DNA of 64,000 nt from Echinostoma caproni (taxonomy: Eukaryota > Platyhelminthes > Trematoda > Plagiorchiida > Echinostomatidae). The stretch covers positions 19,986 to 83,985 of the forward strand of contig UZAN01039583.1 of the NCBI GenBank assembly GCA_900618425.1. The letters run 5' to 3'. Both the position numbers and the translations under genes were made by a program. Under the pieces are notes generated by a model, which was not told where the DNA came from, searched no databases, and was given only the letters and a program-made list of their open reading frames with translations. This document shows positions 61,401 through 64,000 of this stretch, in pieces (the first letter of the stretch is position 1; each line of letters opens with the position of its first letter).

Positions 61401-62780
61401 TAACGATTGAAACATTACCGAAATAATCTCCGTTTAGATTTATATCACTGAATTGGAAACCCGTGGTAGTTGAGCGCTGAGGTTTGCGGTTGATCGATAA
61501 CTGCGAAACTTATCGACTAATGGAAAACTCATGTGTGTTTCGTTCGCTGCAGCCGTGGTTTGTTTCCAGTTGTTCTTAGAGCTTTTCTAAACGAAGTTAA
61601 TCCAGCAGGAGCATGTGTGCACAATCTCCTCTTTTTGTACAACGATACCCGTTCAGTTTGGGTTGTCCCTTATTTTCACGGAAGGTGTGCGTTTCAGGGT
61701 AGATCAAAACGGACTTGCTCCGTCAAAAGAATTGTTTCCCAATAAATATCGATATCCACTGCAGTATTTATTCACTGTTCATCATATTCCTTGATTTGCT
61801 ATTGCAAAAACCACTTTTTAAATCATCTGCTCTGACCTGAAACATGCCGCCATAACGCAAGTGAAAGATGTGTTGCTTGACTGAGTTTGCTTTCAGTTAG
61901 GTGAATCAGGCTAAGGGTACCATATAGTTCACAAAAAATCAAGGTACAGTCCTGGTTTTTTCAGGTTGTATGATTTAGACTTTATTGCATACATAATCAC
62001 TTGAGGGTAGTTTCGGTTTGGGGGCCCTTTTTACGACCCCTTTTAGGTTTTCGAACCATAAGTGATTTTTTCGCTGATTATGTACTAGTTGCGTAATCCA
62101 CTGTCCAGTAACGTGAATTTGATGCGAACGTTAAAACTGTTACTTCGTGCAAGTAATATCTCATTTAAGAAAGGGATAAAGTGGAGTGAATTCCTGCAAA
62201 ACAAGCACGAACGCATATTGGTTTAAATTTTCAAGTGCGCCGGAATAACATCGATCACCAACACCCTCCTAATTGTGTATTAAGCGGAAGAACTTGTTAG
62301 AGTTGCCTAGTCAGCCAGTGAGATCTAGACATAGCTTTGGATGCCATTTTATTGTAACTATTGACAGACTTCACCAAGTACATTATCGATAAAGAGGCTT
62401 AGCATGATCTACTCATATCGGGATTAGTCAGATTCGAATACATGATTCACACTACAACTCACTGCGAACTGTCGTGTTTTCCCACGGAACGAAAGCGACT
62501 GATGTGATTGTGTGATTTACCAAGGAAAACTAGCAGACAGCATAAGTGTCACGAGCGGTTAAAATTATTCGCAGTTAGTAGGTCACAACCAGGGCTTGTT
62601 ATTGTTACAGTTTTACTCGTGAAAACCAGTCTGTCAGTAATTTGGTATGCACTAGTGGTAAAAAGTTATCCATGGTCTTTCTGGATGCCTCATGTAGTTC
62701 ACTTTAAGATTTCACTTGCGTAGACGAAATATCTATCAGGCTACCAAATCTCTGACTGCTCACAATTCAAACTGACTTAC

Positions 62781-62947
62781 CGAACAATACGTACACAATG
62801 TTCCCATACTCGCCTTCCCGGATCAACGTTTCACCGGCTTTGTGAGCGATTGGATACATGCAATCGATGAGGCTCGTAAGTTGATCCTGTGCGAGATTGT
62901 GAAGAAAATCATTCTCCAGGATTGCCTGTTTGAGCAGCTTACGCACA
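62781..62947 (-). CDS. PKG: PKG exon a (first recovered): start of CNB-A
   Basis: Begins after the acceptor tatcctcag and ends at the donor TTCG|gtaagt. It starts with the last base of a split codon, then encodes 55 full codons from VRKLLKQAILENDF to GNIVYVLF, and leaves one base (G) for the next exon. The motifs AILENDF, IDCMYP, IREGEYGNIVYV match the family pattern at the start of CNB-A in PKG (AILDNDF, DCMYP, IKEGDVGSLVYV). The exon supplying the N-terminal region must lie further upstream on the minus strand; none was recognised before the window edge. Confidence 0.93.
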
Positions 62948-64000
62948 CTGAGGATACAAGTAAAGATACAATATGAACAAACTGGGAGATTGTAAAAGCA
63001 AACAGATATGTCCGTCAGGTAACACAAATAACAATGTTTGTATTGATTCTGATTATATTTATTAAATGTTTATAATCTTCATGGTTGTTTTATGAAAATC
63101 ACCCAAAAAACGTATCACCAAAGTAAAATACTCCGTTATAGTTTTCATTCGCGCACTTTCTTTTAATACAACGATGCATATGGGAGCAATCAGCATGAAT
63201 AATTGAGATGCGGTGACCCTCGTCGCATCTCTTGCCACTGCAAGTGGATCTTACGCATCAGCTTGTGACGGTTACCTCCATTAAGTGTTTGAACGTGAGT
63301 GATTATTTAGGGGCACTTCCCTAAGAGCGAATACGGTCGTCTCAGGAAATATTCTCACTTGGACGCATATACGCTCGTTCGAACCAAAAGGATGGAACCA
63401 CCCGCGTGCCCCGTTCCAATCTAAGCATCTTTGAATCCGAAAAACGCTCATCCCCGCTCAAAGTACTTTGTGAACACCGAAATTCTTTTAGGTTTTTGAT
63501 TGCGCTTTCTACTCACCCATGTCCTGATCTACCGTTTTTTATCACCTGCTTCCTTTTGATTTCTCTTAACCATCGCTTTTGTCGTTGTTGTTGTTGTTGT
63601 GCATTCTACCCAGTGACAATCTAGTCTCTTAAAGTCAGACGCCGAGAGACAACCGGGAATATCTGTTTCTGAAGGTGGATTCCCATGTATTCCCAAATAT
63701 ATTGCTTTCCAATTGGAGGATCTTATTTAACTAATCCGTGATTTTCTGTTTATCAACAACAACTGAGAGCTTGACCACAAAGAATAGAAAACTAGAAACT
63801 TTGGAACTTTGGATCAATCACGTTTTAAGAAATGATGAGGCAATGTTTGTTGTGAACGTTCTCGCTTGCTACAGGAGTCTTCGAACGAAGAGAGCATATT
63901 GCCGACTGTCGGTGTGAGTTATAAGCGTTTTTGCGTTCATACCAACGGCACTCGGCACTCTGTACTCTCCATTCAGGTTCCACCTCAGCTTCCAAAGTGA
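62948..64000 (-). other. upstream PKG intron or flank
   Basis: It should contain, or lead to, the exon that supplies the two bases before the first codon of exon a. I saw no coiled-coil or autoinhibitory motif on the minus strand. A TTG triplet tract lies at 63580-63600. The gene's start is probably outside the window. Confidence 0.6.

Larger units (their letters stand above)
54782..62780 (-). other. PKG intron 1 of the recovered part
   Basis: 7999 bp. It contains SINE copies at 56704, 57017 and 57775, the 10-bp tandem repeat at 56183 and a possible family-B copy at 58405. A 123-codon frame at 59661-60032 (plus), preceded by an acceptor-like TTTCATTGACAG, has no recognised domain and is not called. 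Confidence 0.8.
13479..62947 (-). other. PKG: cGMP-dependent protein kinase (PKG) gene, 13 exons recovered, partial at both ends
   Basis: Serine/threonine kinase of the AGC group that is activated by cGMP binding to two tandem cyclic-nucleotide-binding domains. Joining the 13 exons gives about 555 codons with no stop; all 12 introns are GT-AG and all phases match. In fragment numbering the order is: CNB-A (about 1-125), CNB-B (126-255), linker, kinase domain with glycine loop GTLGVGGFGRV (281-291), ATP lysine in FALK (K307), helix-C glutamate E326, catalytic FRDLKPEN (D401, N406), DFG (419-421), activation-loop [10 protein letters not shown] (T434) and APE (443-445), then the AGC tail. Two CNB domains fused to a kinase separate PKG from PKA, whose subunits are separate chains. 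Missing are the N-terminal coiled-coil and autoinhibitory segment (family total about 670-760 residues) and a certain C terminus. All catalytic residues are intact, so it is likely functional. I cannot decide the PRKG1 or PRKG2 type. Confidence 0.95.

Overview
The window looks like nuclear DNA from a digenean trematode (fluke) or a close flatworm. Short exons with clean GT-AG borders sit in AT-leaning introns of up to 11 kb. The rest is filled with decayed RTE-type and Penelope-like retroelements and tRNA-derived short repeats of the kind common in flukes. I cannot name the species. The sequence is a draft scaffold: two long runs of N (26556-27080 and 52712-53475) and four single N bases mark contig joins, and at least two of these joins duplicate their flanks.

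One protein-coding gene can be firmly reconstructed, on the minus strand: a cGMP-dependent protein kinase (PKG). I find 13 coding exons between 62947 (first recovered) and 13479 (last recovered). They total 1666 nt, or about 555 codons. Every junction keeps the reading frame and every intron is GT-AG. The product runs from just before cyclic-nucleotide-binding domain A (CNB-A), through CNB-B, to a complete AGC-type kinase domain and the start of its C-terminal tail. The N-terminal part (dimerisation and autoinhibitory region) lies beyond 64000 or was not found. The last 25-30 codons are uncertain; a candidate terminal exon at 13098-13180 has a phase conflict.

Layout: 1-9112 is non-genic DNA with Penelope-like fragments (one clear, one tentative). 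A broken RTE-type retrotransposon on the minus strand occupies 9115-11435. 11436-13478 is flanking DNA with one speculative exon and the PKG 3' end. 13479-62947 is the PKG gene, whose introns hold tRNA-like SINE copies, other dispersed repeats, microsatellites, hairpins and both assembly gaps. 62948-64000 is upstream intron or flank. I saw no tRNA, rRNA, CRISPR or prokaryotic operon structure, and nothing that convincingly amounts to a new biological system. The most useful leads are the single-N defect at the cGMP-contact motif, the unresolved PKG 3' end and the long intronic inverted repeat.
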